Origin: Dactylococcopsis salina PCC 8305
GTDB lineage: Bacteria > Cyanobacteriota > Cyanobacteriia > Cyanobacteriales > Rubidibacteraceae
Direction: 5' to 3'
DNA: 64,000 bases
NCBI RefSeq assembly: GCF_000317615.1
Contig: NC_019780.1
Span: 124,001-188,000, forward strand
The position numbers and the translations under genes were made by a program. The notes beneath the pieces were generated by a model. The model ran no database searches and was not told the DNA's origin. It worked only from the letters and a program-made list of their open reading frames with translations. The stretch's first letter is position 1, and the number at the start of each line of letters is the position of its first letter. Shown here piece after piece: positions 63,641-64,000 of the stretch.

Positions 63641-64000
63641 TTACCCGCGATTACGAGTCTTTTTATGATAAATTCGTAATCCTTTCCAATTACAATTACT
63701 ACAATGATAACGACGGATTGGGATCAAATAAGACAGCCAACGTTGATATCCTTTTCGGTGCAGTTTATGGGTGTGGTGTTGACATACGGGACAAGTTTTA
63801 TCGTATCCGTAAAGGCGAAAAACATGATAGCGTAGCCGTTGTACAAAAAAGTAACTAACAGCTACAATGATGATTATTGCTAAAATGTTTTTCGGATTAA
63901 TCGCTGATTTTATTAGTGTGGGAAGCAGTGTAATGAGGTTATTTAATCCCTCAAGTAAGCTCGATCGCGCCGCACTGGGGAGGAAGAAATAAAGCCCGAT
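63641..64000 (-). CDS. Zinc-ribbon membrane protein, 5' partial
   Basis: The frame runs from the right edge of the window to a TAA at 63641 (119 visible codons) and has no Met, so the N-terminus is outside. It has a hydrophobic helix (PKNILAIIIIVAVSYFFVQR), then LRYHVFRLYGYDKTCPVCQH and, after 28 residues, RRYHCSNCNWKGLRIYH, two CxxC pairs forming a zinc ribbon, and a basic tail. No function is assigned. Confidence 0.6.
   Translation of the reverse strand: MGLYFFLPSAARSSLLEGLNNLITLLPTLIKSAINPKNILAIIIIVAVSYFFVQRLRYHVFRLYGYDKTCPVCQHHTHKLHRKGYQRWLSYLIPIRRYHCSNCNWKGLRIYHKKTRNRG

Noticed and set aside
1..64000. tRNA, rRNA, tmRNA, RNase P RNA and common riboswitches
   Set aside because: Looked for cloverleaf ends, GGTTCGA-type T-loops and B12/TPP-type cores in the larger gaps by eye; none could be supported. 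A covariance search would be decisive.

Overview
The window is chromosomal DNA of a cyanobacterium. Direct evidence is psbU (photosystem II extrinsic subunit), chlP (geranylgeranyl reductase), a CpcT/CpeT bilin lyase, ycf35 and ycf46, a Ycf27/RpaB-type regulator, a rbp-rpsU pair, sepF-proC, and the highly iterated palindrome GCGATCGC inside and between genes. Coding density, base composition and the absence of heterocyst genes other than a devBCA-like exporter fit a unicellular or simple filamentous cyanobacterium. A Halothece/Dactylococcopsis-like organism is my guess from general resemblance only.

Layout. 1-2.7 kb: 3' end of an oligopeptide-type ABC ATPase, a DUF3493 protein, a gamma-carbonic anhydrase-like protein and an ABC-2 permease. 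2.7-8.9 kb: aa3-type respiratory oxidase, with ctaC-ctaD-ctaE on the minus strand diverging from ctaA-ctaB (heme A synthesis) on the plus strand. 9-13.5 kb: decayed toxin-antitoxin remnant, VOC protein, minisatellite, ycf35, ycf46, a ribbon-helix-helix/zinc-ribbon protein and DUF3598. 14-24.8 kb: TauE/SafE exporter, panD, cysK, devB-devC-devA, a short-chain dehydrogenase, ribBA and DUF445. 24.9-25.8 kb: two near-identical ~430-bp non-coding units, each with an RpaB-site-like motif and a sigma70-like promoter. 25.8-34.2 kb: truB with a small upstream gene, an RpaB-like regulator, an M23 peptidase, a three-module TIGR03032/TPR/glycosyltransferase-like protein and cbiG-cobJ. 34.2-41.5 kb: rpsU, rbp, a frameshifted outer-membrane-like gene, sepF-proC, rfaE2, DUF2993, DUF167, DUF790 and DUF4079. 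41.9-49.9 kb: gyrA-cpcT, DUF393, plsY, pgsA, a retropepsin-like protein, a pfpI gene broken by a small mobile element, a methyltransferase and a pentapeptide protein. 50-55.2 kb: galE, a receiver-only regulator, small genes, a RelBE-like toxin-antitoxin pair beside a solitary HicB, and chlP. 55.6-61.2 kb: the chaperone run grpE-dnaK-dnaJ-tusA-rsgA. 61.3-64 kb: 1-Cys peroxiredoxin, psbU, two small coiled-coil or unknown proteins and a zinc-ribbon membrane protein that runs off the end.

The intergenic DNA is unusually rich in repeats. There are two palindromic families: A, GTTGGGT...ACCCAAC, and B, CCCCC...GGGGG with an AATTCT/AAAATT-type loop. Both occur singly and as tandem arrays. Heptamer tracts, a 9-bp minisatellite and a ~210-bp dispersed element are also present. 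The most interesting unexplained object is the duplicated promoter cassette at 24.9-25.8 kb, which lies about 1.6 kb from an RpaB-like regulator gene. No rRNA, tRNA or CRISPR array was recognised.
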